Assembly (NCBI GenBank): GCA_038241115.1
Contig: JBBRGA010000063.1
Location: 1 to 20,047 of the forward strand
Direction: 5' to 3'
Length of the DNA: 20,047 nucleotides
Origin: JANYJJ01 sp038241115
GTDB taxonomy: Bacteria; Pseudomonadota; Gammaproteobacteria; Burkholderiales; Burkholderiaceae_C
Within the stretch, counting starts at the first letter, position 1; each line of letters begins with the position of its first letter. The notes beneath the pieces were generated by a model. It made no database searches and was not told where the DNA came from. It worked only from the letters and a program-made list of their open reading frames with translations. Below, piece by piece: positions 1 to 7,296 of this stretch. The translations under genes were made by a program, and so were the position numbers.

Positions 1-630
1 GCCCGACAGGCTCAGCACGTAGTTGGCCACATTCTTGACATCCTCGGGCGTGCCCACGGCCGCGGCCATCGGCGGCATCACGCCCATGCGGCCGCCGGTG
101 ATGGTCTTGGCGATGTACTCAGGGCCGCTACCGCCCAGCCAATCGCTGTCGGTCAGGTTGGGGAAGCCCTTGCTGCCCTGCGCGTTGGAGCCGTGACAGG
201 CCGTGCAATTGTTGATGTACAAGCGCTCGCCAATGGCCATGGCGGCAGCGTTGCGGCTGAGCTGCTCGGTGCTCAAGCCGTCGAACTTGGCGTACACCGA
301 ATTCATGGTCGCATTGGCCTGCAACTGCTCGGCTTCCAACTGGTTCAGGCTGGTCCAGCCAAAGGTGCCCGGCAAGCTGCCCATGCCGGGATACACCACC
401 ACATAGCCAAACGCAAAGATCACGGTCAGCACAAACAAGATGGCCCACCAGCGCGGCAGCGGGTTGTTCATCTCCACCAGGTCCTCGTCGTAGACGTGGC
501 CGGTGCTGTTGTCCGCCGCCATGGGCTCGCGCTTGCTGGCCACCCACAGCAGCCAAAGGCAGCCCAGCAAACCCAGCGCCGTGGCGGCCGCCACGAAGAC
601 GGCCCAACCGCTGTTGACAAAGTCACTCAT
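1..630 (-). CDS. ccoP: Cytochrome c oxidase cbb3-type subunit III CcoP (partial, C-terminus outside window)
   Basis: This is the diheme c-type subunit that passes electrons from soluble cytochrome c to the cbb3 oxidase. The 210 visible residues begin MSDFVNSGWA. There are two membrane segments (about residues 9-30 and 62-80), with the family-typical NNPLPRWW stretch just before the second. The first heme site, CTACH, is at residues 142-146 in the periplasmic part. A Met-containing stretch (GVMPPM, residues 183-188) probably supplies the axial ligand. The second heme domain lies beyond position 1. The start is 22 bp after the ccoQ stop, so it is in the same transcript. Identity is very secure; only the 3' end is missing. 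Confidence 0.96.
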   Translation of the reverse strand, partial: MSDFVNSGWAVFVAAATALGLLGCLWLLWVASKREPMAADNSTGHVYDEDLVEMNNPLPRWWAILFVLTVIFAFGYVVVYPGMGSLPGTFGWTSLNQLEAEQLQANATMNSVYAKFDGLSTEQLSRNAAAMAIGERLYINNCTACHGSNAQGSKGFPNLTDSDWLGGSGPEYIAKTITGGRMGVMPPMAAAVGTPEDVKNVANYVLSLSG

Positions 631-652
631 AGCTTGCCCATGGGTAGGTGAT

Positions 653-796
653 TCACGGTTTGCTTTCCTGAAACGGCAACTGCGCTGCCTCGTCAAAGTC
701 GGCCTGATTGCGGCGCGACCAGGCCCACACCACGATGGCCAGGAAAACCACGAAAGACACTGCGGTCACGGCGATTCGAAGGTCGTTCACGTCCAT
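653..796 (-). CDS. ccoQ: Cbb3-type oxidase small subunit CcoQ/FixQ
   Basis: This 47-residue protein begins MDVNDLRIAV. It has one membrane helix (about residues 8-26, ending in VVWAWSRR) followed by a short acidic tail (QADFDEAAQLPF). That size, topology and place between ccoO and ccoP are typical of CcoQ, a single-span subunit that helps stabilise the cbb3 complex. It begins 10 bp after the ccoO stop and ends 22 bp before ccoP. The sequence itself is weakly conserved in the family, so the call rests on topology and gene order. Confidence 0.9.
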   Translation of the reverse strand: MDVNDLRIAVTAVSFVVFLAIVVWAWSRRNQADFDEAAQLPFQESKP

Positions 797-806
797 GGCT
801 GCAGGC

Positions 807-1436
807 TCACTTCACAGCGGTGCCGAGCACCTGTAAATACGCCACCATCGCTTCCATCTCGGATTTGCCGCGCACGGCTTCCGCGCTGGCGGCGATCTCG
901 GCATCGGTGTAAGGCACGCCCACCCGGCGCAGGCCGGTCATGTGGGCGGCAATGGTGGTGTCGTCGACTTTGTCGGTCAGCAGCCACGGGTAAGCCGGCA
1001 TGTTCGATTCGGGCACCAGGTCGCGCGGGTTGTTCAGGTGGATGCGGTGCCACTCATCGCTGTACTTTCCCCCCACTCGGTGCAGGTCGGGTCCGGTGCG
1101 TTTGCTGCCCCACTGGTGCGGGTGGTCGTACACAAACTCACCCGCCATGGAGTAGTGGCCGTAGCGCAGCACCTCGGCGTGCAGCGGCCGAATCATTTGT
1201 GAATGGCAGTTGTAGCAACCCTCGCGGGTGTAGATGTCGCGGCCGGCCAACTGCAACGCGGTGTAAGGCTTGAGGCCGGGCACAGGTTCGGTGGTCGAGC
1301 GCTGAAAAAACAGCGGCACGATTTCCACAATGCCGCCCACGGCCACCACCAGCAAGATCAACACGATCATCAAGAAGTTGTTGGTTTCGATCTTCTCGTG
1401 CGAGAAGCGGGCGGGTTTTGTTTCAGTGCTGCTCAT
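807..1436 (-). CDS. ccoO: Cytochrome c oxidase cbb3-type subunit II CcoO
   Basis: This is the monoheme membrane-anchored cytochrome c subunit that relays electrons from CcoP to the catalytic subunit CcoN. It has 209 residues, the usual family length. A cytoplasmic N-terminus (MSSTETKPARFSHEK) is followed by one anchor helix at about residues 21-45 and then a periplasmic domain. The single heme site CYNCH is at residues 74-78, followed by the family signature SQMIRPL. ESNMPAYPWL further on likely carries the axial methionine. It starts 63 bp after the ccoN stop and is co-transcribed with ccoN, ccoQ and ccoP. Confidence 0.97.
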   Translation of the reverse strand: MSSTETKPARFSHEKIETNNFLMIVLILLVVAVGGIVEIVPLFFQRSTTEPVPGLKPYTALQLAGRDIYTREGCYNCHSQMIRPLHAEVLRYGHYSMAGEFVYDHPHQWGSKRTGPDLHRVGGKYSDEWHRIHLNNPRDLVPESNMPAYPWLLTDKVDDTTIAAHMTGLRRVGVPYTDAEIAASAEAVRGKSEMEAMVAYLQVLGTAVK

Positions 1437-1499
1437 GCGTGTTCCGGGTTGATTTGAAGCTGCTCGGGGAGTAGGTTGGGCGCCAGTTCAGGCTGTCAC

Positions 1500-3059
1500 T
1501 CAAGCAACAGTCGGCGACATGCCAACCGTCGGCGTCGACGGTTTCGGCTTGTTTTGATGCCACGGAATGGGCACCGCCACATAGCGTCCGGCTTGCGCCG
1601 TCTTGACGGTGTTCCACACCATCACGCCCATGCCGCTGAGGTAGAGCAAGCCGCCAAAAAATCGAATCATGTAGAACGGATAGGTGGCTTTCACCCCCTC
1701 GACGAAGCTGTACATCAGCGTGCCGTCCGGGTTCACTGCGCGCCACATCAGGCCCTGCATCACGCCGGCCATCCACATCGCGGCGATGTACAGCACGATG
1801 CCCAAGGTGCTGATCCAAAAGTGCAGCTCGATGGCTTTGACGCTGTGCATGCGGGTTTGTCCAAACATGCGCGGGATCAAGTAGTACAGCGAACCGATGG
1901 TGATGAAGCCGACCCATCCCAGCGCGCCGGAGTGCACATGGCCGATGGTCCAGTCGGTGTAGTGGCTGAGCGCGTTGACGGTCTTGATCGACATCATCGG
2001 GCCCTCGAATGTGGCCATGCCGTAGAACGACAGCGCCACGATGAGGAACTTCAAGATCGGGTCGTCACGCAGCTTGTGCCATGCGCCTGACAGCGTCATC
2101 ACGCCGTTGATCATTCCGCCCCAACTGGGCGCCAGCAGCACCAGCGAAAAGATCATGCCGATGCTTTGTGCCCAATCGGGCAGGGCGGTGTAGTGCAGGT
2201 GGTGGGGTCCGGCCCACATGTAGGTGAAGATCAGTGCCCAGAAGTGGACGATGGACAGGCGGTATGAATACACCGGCCGCTCGGCCTGCTTGGGAATGAA
2301 GTAATACATCATTCCCAGAAAGCCGGCCGTCAAAAAGAAGCCCACGGCGTTGTGGCCGTACCACCACTGCACCATGGCGTCTTGCACGCCGGCGTAAGCC
2401 GAATAGCTCTTGAAGGCGCCCACCGGGATGGCCGCGCTGTTGACGATGTGCAGCAGTGCAATCGACAAGATGAAGCTGCCGAAAAACCAGTTGGCCACGT
2501 AGATGTGGCGCACCTTGCGCATGCCGATGGTGCCGAAGAAAACCACCGCATACGCGATCCACACGACCGCGATGAGCAGGTCGATGGGCCACTCGAGCTC
2601 GGCGTATTCCTTGCCCTGCGTGTAGCCCATCGGCAGGCTGATGGCAGCGCCCAGGATCACCAGCTGCCAGCCCCAGAAAACAAAGGCGGCCAACTTCGGC
2701 ATGAACAGCGTGACCTGCGAGGTGCGCTGCACCACGTAAAAGCTGCTGCCCATCAACGCGCAACCGCCAAAGGCAAAGATCACCGCGTTGGTGTGCAAAG
2801 GGCGCAGCCGGCCGTAGCTCAGCCAAGAGATGCCGAAGTTCAGTTCAGGCCAGGTGAGCTGTGCCGCGATGACCACGCCCACCAGCATGCCCACCACGCC
2901 CCACAGCACGGCGGCCAGGGTGAACAAGCGCACGGTGCTGTCGTTGTAGACGGTGTGGGCCGCTTGGGTGTCTGGCATCTGGATCGCCGCGGCGCCGCTG
3001 TTTGTATGTGGCTCGTTGCGCCCGACCTGGCTGCTGGGTACCGCTTGCGAACTGACCAT
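1500..3059 (-). CDS. ccoN: Cytochrome c oxidase cbb3-type subunit I CcoN (catalytic)
   Basis: This is the catalytic heme-copper subunit of the high-affinity C-type terminal oxidase, reducing oxygen to water in the inner membrane and pumping protons. It has 519 residues and about 12 membrane helices. The ligands fall at the spacing known for the family. H89 (in PLHTNAV) and H376 are the expected low-spin heme b ligands. H236 (YGHNAVGF), H286 and H287 (AGPHHLHY) are the copper B ligands, and H374 in GHVHSG binds heme b3. Y280, 44 residues after H236, is the expected cross-linked tyrosine. A GGAGA Shine-Dalgarno lies just upstream of the ATG at 3059. The first roughly 40 residues are polar and poorly conserved. 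An FNR-type box lies 66 bp upstream, within ccoS. Confidence 0.98.
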   Translation of the reverse strand: MVSSQAVPSSQVGRNEPHTNSGAAAIQMPDTQAAHTVYNDSTVRLFTLAAVLWGVVGMLVGVVIAAQLTWPELNFGISWLSYGRLRPLHTNAVIFAFGGCALMGSSFYVVQRTSQVTLFMPKLAAFVFWGWQLVILGAAISLPMGYTQGKEYAELEWPIDLLIAVVWIAYAVVFFGTIGMRKVRHIYVANWFFGSFILSIALLHIVNSAAIPVGAFKSYSAYAGVQDAMVQWWYGHNAVGFFLTAGFLGMMYYFIPKQAERPVYSYRLSIVHFWALIFTYMWAGPHHLHYTALPDWAQSIGMIFSLVLLAPSWGGMINGVMTLSGAWHKLRDDPILKFLIVALSFYGMATFEGPMMSIKTVNALSHYTDWTIGHVHSGALGWVGFITIGSLYYLIPRMFGQTRMHSVKAIELHFWISTLGIVLYIAAMWMAGVMQGLMWRAVNPDGTLMYSFVEGVKATYPFYMIRFFGGLLYLSGMGVMVWNTVKTAQAGRYVAVPIPWHQNKPKPSTPTVGMSPTVA

Positions 3060-3113
3060 CTGCGCTCTCCGTAGGTACCGCAGGCGCGGTGTGACTGAGT
3101 GTGCAAAGTTCAG

Positions 3114-3296
3114 CTAGCGGGTGGCTTGATCTGTATCAAGGGATGACGCGGTCGCGGCGGTTTCGTTTTCCAAGATGCGCTCGCCTTCCAGGTCGAGGTC
3201 GTCGAATTGACCCCGGTTCAGCGCCCACGCAAACACGCCGATGATGGCCAGCACCAGCACGGCCGAGAACGGGATGAGCAGAAAAAGGATGTCCAA
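3114..3296 (-). CDS. ccoS: Cbb3 oxidase maturation protein CcoS
   Basis: This 60-residue protein begins with the family signature MDILFLLIPFSAVLV. One membrane helix (about residues 2-25) is followed by NRGQFDDLDLEGERIL, the conserved CcoS tail. CcoS is required to insert the heme and copper cofactors of cbb3 oxidase. The start is a TTG at 3296: the frame is closed by the in-frame ccoI stop (TAG, 3306-3308), no ATG is available, and the TTG gives the canonical N-terminus. No clear Shine-Dalgarno is visible, and the gene begins 9 bp after ccoI, which suggests translational coupling. Its last codons (L-D-T-D-Q) overlap an FNR box. Confidence 0.93.
   Translation of the reverse strand: MDILFLLIPFSAVLVLAIIGVFAWALNRGQFDDLDLEGERILENETAATASSLDTDQATR
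3126..3139. promoter_or_regulatory. Perfect FNR/FixK-type box upstream of ccoN
   Basis: TTGAT-CTGT-ATCAA is an exact match to the FNR/FixK consensus TTGAT-N4-ATCAA. It lies inside the 3' end of ccoS, with its centre about 73 bp upstream of the ccoN start codon. FNR-family control of ccoNOQP is well established in proteobacteria, so this probably drives an internal oxygen-responsive promoter. I could not pick a convincing -10 element at the class II distance. Confidence 0.85.
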
Positions 3297-3305
3297 AGGA
3301 AATTT

Positions 3306-5723
3306 CTAGTTCGGCGACGGTGTGGGCTGTCGCTTCGACAAGCGCATCGAGTTCAGCACCACGAACAAGGAGCTGCTGGCCATGCCGAGGCCTGCGGCCC
3401 AGGGCGGCAGCGCGCCCAGCAGCGCCAAGGGCACGCAAGCCGCGTTGTACAGCGCTGCCCACACCAGGTTTTGTCGGATGACGCGCAGCGTGCGTTTGGC
3501 CAATGTGCGTGCGCGCACCACGTCCAGCAGCCGGTTAGAAATAAGCACGGCGTCGGCCTGTGTGCGCGCCACCAGCGCGCCCTCACCCATCGCGATCGAC
3601 ACGTCGGCCAGGGCCAGCACCGGCGCGTCGTTGATGCCGTCGCCCAGCATGCCGACGACCTCGCCGCGCAGCTGTGCCTCGCGAACGCGGGTCAGCTTGG
3701 CATCGGGCGTCAGGCCGCGTTCGTTGTGGGTGTCTGGCAGGGCCGACAAACCCAGCGCCAAGGCCACGCGCTGCGCACGCGCCGGGTCGTCGCCAGACAG
3801 CAGCTCAACGCGAACACCGTCGGTTTGCAGCGCGTGCACAGCGGCCGCGGCGTCATCGCGCAAGTGCTCGGTCAAGTGCAAATTCAGCATGACGCGGCCG
3901 TCGCGGCTGAGGTGGCAGGTGGCGGCTGCTTTGGCGTCGCTGACGTTTATGGGGGTCAAGACGCTCATGGCGCTCATGGCGTTCGTGGCGTTTGCAGCGT
4001 TTGCGGCGTTTGCAGTTTCGCGGGTTCCCGTTGCAGCCCAATCGGCAGACCCCAAGCGCCACCGCTGGCCTTGCGCGTCCATGCCCTCCAAGCCTGCGCC
4101 GGGAACCTCACGAACCCATTGCCAAGTCACGGCCGGCGCGGCAAACGCGGCGCTTACCGCCTTGGAAACAGGGTGTGACGACCACGCCGCCAGCGACGCA
4201 GTCGTGCCTTTCAAGACGCCTATCAACGGCGCGTCGTTGTCGGTGCGTGCAGCGTCCGCCGTTGCCAGCTCCGCCCTGCAGTCCAGGCGGTTGTCTGTCA
4301 GCGTGCCGGTCTTGTCGACAAACAACACCTGCATGCGCGCCAGGTTTTGGATGGCGTCCAAACGGCGCAGCAACAAACCGCTTTGACCCATGGCGCTGGC
4401 CGCTGCCAGCAGGGCGCTGGGGGCAGCCAAAGAAAGCGCGCAAGGGCAGGTCACGATCAGCACCGACACCACCACCCACACCGCTCGCGACGGGTCGATC
4501 ACGCTCCACACTGCGCCGCCTGCGGCTGCCAACAGCAGCACCGCCCATAAAAAAGGCGTGGCCCATTGATCGGCCGCCGCCAGCAGGGCAGGGCGCTGCG
4601 TGCGCGCGCCGCGCATCAGCGCTTTCACGGCTTCAAAGCGGGTGTCGCCACCCACGCGTTGAACCTGCATTTCCACCGGCGCACTCAGGTTGATGCTGCC
4701 CGCCACCACCTCGTCGCCCACCGCTTTAGCCACCGGACGCGACTCGCCGGTCAGCATCGATTCATCGGCGTGGGTGCTGCCCGCCAGCAGCACGCCGTCG
4801 CCCGCAAAGCCTTGCCCCGCTGGGACCCGAATGCGGTCACCCACGCGCAGCCTCAAGGCGCTGACTTGTTCCACCGCTCCGTCGGCCAACAGGCGCATCA
4901 CGGTTTCGGGCAAGCGCGCGCTCGCGTCTTCCAGTGAAATTTCAGCGCGGTGGCGGGCGCGCATTTCAAGGTAGCGCCCGCCCAGCAAGAAGCTCACGAA
5001 CATGGCCAGCGAATCAAAATAAACCTCGCTGCCAAACCAGCCGCCGGGGTCGAACGCCGCGCCGCTGCTGGCGATGAATGTGGTGACGATGCCCAGCGCC
5101 ACCGGCACGTCCATGTTGATGCGGCGTTGGCGCACGGCGTGCCATGCCCCCGTCAGAAAAGCGCCGCTGGAAAACCAAAGCACCGGCAGGCTCAGCAACC
5201 ACTGCGCCCATTCCAGCAAGCGCTTCAGGTCAGCGGTCAACTCTTGCGGCGCGCTCACATAAACCGGTGTGGCCAGCATCATGATTTGCATGGCGCAAAA
5301 CACCGCCACAAACAAACGCCATAGCGCCGTGCGCGACTCTTTTTGCCGCAGCCCGCGCGCCCCGGCAGCGGTGTCGGGCACGGCCTCGTAGCCGGCGGCT
5401 TCGACCGCGCGAATCAACTGCGATGCCAGCGCCGGTGCGCCGTAGCGCACCACGGCGCAGTGCGACGCCGCACTGACCTGCGCTTTCAGCACGCCCGGCA
5501 CCGACATCAGCGCCTGCTCCAAAGTGCCGGCGCACGCGGCGCAGTGCATGCCGCTGATGCGCAGCGCCGATTCGGCCGTGCTGCGGCTTTGATTCGGCGA
5601 GTCCCAGCGGGTGAACAAACCCAGCTCGACGGGGTCGTCCACGACTGTTGTCACCGATGTCATCGATGTCACCGTTGACAGCGCGTCCAAATGTCGGGCA
5701 GGCACCGCTGCTGGGGTCCTCAT
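3306..5723 (-). CDS. ccoI: Cu+-exporting P1B-type ATPase CcoI/FixI (cbb3 oxidase assembly)
   Basis: This is a copper-translocating P-type ATPase that supplies copper for the CcoN active site. The 805 residues show one heavy-metal domain with GMHCAAC (cysteines 61 and 64), then eight predicted membrane helices. Also visible are the metal-site CPC in TCPCALSLA, the phosphorylation motif DKTGTLT, an HP motif in SSHPVSKA, and the hinge GDGINDAP. Membership in the CcoI group, rather than general CopA, is inferred from its place directly before ccoS and ccoN. The ATG at 5723 has a weak ribosome site, and a more internal start is possible: the N-terminus (about residues 15-30) is a 9-bp-repeat-coded VTSMTSVTT stretch. 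A tandem-repeat insert lies in the nucleotide-binding domain (see 3962-4015). Confidence 0.93.
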   Translation of the reverse strand: MRTPAAVPARHLDALSTVTSMTSVTTVVDDPVELGLFTRWDSPNQSRSTAESALRISGMHCAACAGTLEQALMSVPGVLKAQVSAASHCAVVRYGAPALASQLIRAVEAAGYEAVPDTAAGARGLRQKESRTALWRLFVAVFCAMQIMMLATPVYVSAPQELTADLKRLLEWAQWLLSLPVLWFSSGAFLTGAWHAVRQRRINMDVPVALGIVTTFIASSGAAFDPGGWFGSEVYFDSLAMFVSFLLGGRYLEMRARHRAEISLEDASARLPETVMRLLADGAVEQVSALRLRVGDRIRVPAGQGFAGDGVLLAGSTHADESMLTGESRPVAKAVGDEVVAGSINLSAPVEMQVQRVGGDTRFEAVKALMRGARTQRPALLAAADQWATPFLWAVLLLAAAGGAVWSVIDPSRAVWVVVSVLIVTCPCALSLAAPSALLAAASAMGQSGLLLRRLDAIQNLARMQVLFVDKTGTLTDNRLDCRAELATADAARTDNDAPLIGVLKGTTASLAAWSSHPVSKAVSAAFAAPAVTWQWVREVPGAGLEGMDAQGQRWRLGSADWAATGTRETANAANAANATNAMSAMSVLTPINVSDAKAAATCHLSRDGRVMLNLHLTEHLRDDAAAAVHALQTDGVRVELLSGDDPARAQRVALALGLSALPDTHNERGLTPDAKLTRVREAQLRGEVVGMLGDGINDAPVLALADVSIAMGEGALVARTQADAVLISNRLLDVVRARTLAKRTLRVIRQNLVWAALYNAACVPLALLGALPPWAAGLGMASSSLFVVLNSMRLSKRQPTPSPN
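3962..4015. repeat. Six-copy 9-bp tandem repeat inside ccoI
   Basis: Six consecutive 9-bp units run CGCTCATGG, CGCTCATGG, CGTTCGTGG, CGTTTGCAG, CGTTTGCGG, CGTTTGCAG. They encode an in-frame Ala/Asn/Met/Ser-rich insert (NAANAANATNAMSAMS) in the nucleotide-binding domain of the copper ATPase. Because the unit is three codons, gain or loss of copies keeps the frame. Confidence 0.9.
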
Positions 5724-5750
5724 GGCTTGACGTGTCGCATGCCAGTCGGC

Positions 5751-6173
5751 TCAGCGGATCAACAGCACAGGGATCTTGCAGCGCGCCAAAACCCCCGTGG
5801 TCACCGAGCCCAAGATCACATTGCCCAGCGCCGAGTGGCCGTGTGTGCCCATCACGATCAAGTCGAGTTTTTGAGCGCTGGCGTAGGCCGCGATCTCGTC
5901 TGCGGCGTGACCGTGCGCTTGCGCCCAGGACACGTTCCAGTCTTTTTGATGAACATAAGCGCGCACCGGTTTGAGCACCAACTCGGCCTGCTCGTTGTAG
6001 TAGTCGGCCAAGGTCCGGCGGTCCACAAAGTGGGTGACGTGCGGCGGTATCGCCAGCACCACGGTGAACACGGTGTACTGATTTCCCTTTCCCAGAAGTT
6101 CATCGTGTGCGGCCAGATAGCTGAGCATGTGCCGGGTGTGCGCGCTGCCGTCTACAGGCAGAAGAATGTTCAT
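5751..6173 (-). CDS. Universal stress protein (UspA family), single domain
   Basis: This 140-residue single-domain Usp begins MNILLPVDGSAHTRHML, the usual first strand and loop. It ends with the ATP-binding signature GTHGHSALGNVILGSVT (the G-x2-G-x9-G-S/T pattern), then CKIPVLLIR. Usp proteins bind ATP and act in survival under growth arrest, starvation or low oxygen; the client is not visible here. Only 27 bp separate it from ccoI, so it is probably the first gene of the cco transcript. It starts divergently from the tandem Usp gene at 6337, and the two may share a control region. Confidence 0.93.
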   Translation of the reverse strand: MNILLPVDGSAHTRHMLSYLAAHDELLGKGNQYTVFTVVLAIPPHVTHFVDRRTLADYYNEQAELVLKPVRAYVHQKDWNVSWAQAHGHAADEIAAYASAQKLDLIVMGTHGHSALGNVILGSVTTGVLARCKIPVLLIR

Positions 6174-6261
6174 GCGGGTGTTCCCCTTTTTGATGCCTGT
6201 TGTTGCCGGTTGTTGCCTGAAAGTGCCCGTTGCATGCTGCGGTCAAAAAGCTGATTGCGCT

Positions 6262-6275
6262 TTGATCCAACGCAA
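6262..6275. promoter_or_regulatory. Imperfect FNR-type box between divergent usp genes (tentative)
   Basis: TTGAT-CCAA-CGCAA keeps one perfect FNR half-site and three of five bases in the other. Its centre lies about 68 bp before the tandem usp start and 95 bp before the single-domain uspA start. A convincing -10 element was not found on either side. The idea that both usp genes respond to the same regulator as the cco operon is inference. Confidence 0.35.
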
Positions 6276-6336
6276 AGCCGATGCGCGTCCCCTCATTCAT
6301 TCTTCAACCCGACCCTGCAAATTCAAGGAGCCCACC

Positions 6337-7176
6337 ATGAGTCCACTTCGTTCCCTTCTCGTGCACCTTGACCCATCGCCGCGCAGCCACACGCGCTTGC
6401 TGTGGGCCCGCGAGTTGGCAGAAAAACACGGTGCGCACGTGACGGCCCTGTACGGCAGCACGCCCAGCATCATGGACATGCCGTACGCCCTGAACGAAGG
6501 CGCGGCCGCCGCGCTGCCGGTGTTGGAAAAACTGGACGCCGACCGCCGCGATGACGCTCGGGCCATCTTTGACAGCGTTCCGTCCACCGGTCCGTGGCCC
6601 TTGCATTGGCGCGAATTGCGCGGTGAAAACGTGGTGGCCGGGGTGGCGCGTCACGCCCTGTGCAGCGACCTCATGGTGCTGGGCCAGCACGACCCCAACG
6701 ACAACGCCGCGTTGGCCATCCCGTCTGACTTCATTGCCTCGGTGATGATCGCCAGCGGCAAGCCCGCGCTGATCATCCCTTACGCCAACGCTTGCAAAAC
6801 CCTGGGCCAGGAAGTGCTCATCGCCTGGTCACCGACACGCGAATGTGCGCGCGCTTTGATGTCGGCAATTCCCTTTTTGCAACAAGCCAATCGCATCCAT
6901 TTGTTGGTGCGCGCCGACAGCACTCAAGAAGGTGCCACCGCGTCCAGCGTCGAGGCTTACCTGAAGCTGCACGGCGTCAACGCCACGGTTCGACGCCACG
7001 GCGCGTTGCCCGCCGCGTCAGCCGGTGAGGCCCTGCTGTCGCTGGCGGCCGACACCTCGGCCGACCTGCTGGTGATGGGTTGCTACAGCCACAGCCGCGC
7101 TCGCGAGATCGTGTTCGGCGGGGTTTCTCGAACCTTGCTCAAGTCGATGACGCTGCCAGTATTGATGGCGCACTGA
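6337..7176 (+). CDS. Tandem-domain universal stress protein
   Basis: This 279-residue protein has two Usp folds in a row. The first (residues 1-about 145, MSPLRSLLVHLDPSPRS) has a degenerate nucleotide loop. The second (about 155-279) ends in VMGCYSHSRAREIVFGGVSRTLL, an ATP-loop signature in which the usual second glycine is serine. The start at 6337 is chosen because AAGGAG sits 6 bp upstream at 6325-6330; the frame is open further upstream to 6127, but that would overlap the divergent uspA. This architecture is common in proteobacterial low-oxygen and stress regulons. The role is inferred from family only. Confidence 0.93.
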   Translation: MSPLRSLLVHLDPSPRSHTRLLWARELAEKHGAHVTALYGSTPSIMDMPYALNEGAAAALPVLEKLDADRRDDARAIFDSVPSTGPWPLHWRELRGENVVAGVARHALCSDLMVLGQHDPNDNAALAIPSDFIASVMIASGKPALIIPYANACKTLGQEVLIAWSPTRECARALMSAIPFLQQANRIHLLVRADSTQEGATASSVEAYLKLHGVNATVRRHGALPAASAGEALLSLAADTSADLLVMGCYSHSRAREIVFGGVSRTLLKSMTLPVLMAH

Positions 7177-7296
7177 AGTTTGAAAATTTCCGACTTTTCA
7201 ATATCTCCAACTTTTGTAGATCTCCGACACGGCGACGTCTAAGCGCCGTGAAGTCTTCTGACCCGGTAGCAGCTTCGCGTCTCCCTAAAATGGCCG
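7177..7296. promoter_or_regulatory. AT-rich leader before the large regulator, with repeats
   Basis: This 120-bp gap is clearly less GC-rich than its surroundings. It holds an imperfect 17-bp-period direct repeat (ACTTTTCAATATCTCC at 7193-7208 and ACTTTTGTAGATCTCC at 7210-7225) and an inverted repeat TTGAAAA/TTTTCAA (7180-7201). It also holds a 7-bp stem CACGGCG/CGCCGTG with a 9-nt loop (7228-7250). No T-run follows the stem, so it is not a typical intrinsic terminator. The region likely carries the promoter of the downstream regulator and perhaps an operator. Confidence 0.4.

Noticed and set aside
3207..4178. Long plus-strand open frame opposite ccoI
   Set aside because: The opposite strand encodes conserved P-type ATPase motifs over the same interval; the plus-strand frame has none.
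7228..7250. CACGGCG/CGCCGTG stem as terminator of the tandem usp gene
   Set aside because: The stem is short with a 9-nt loop and no T-run follows; kept only as part of the leader description.
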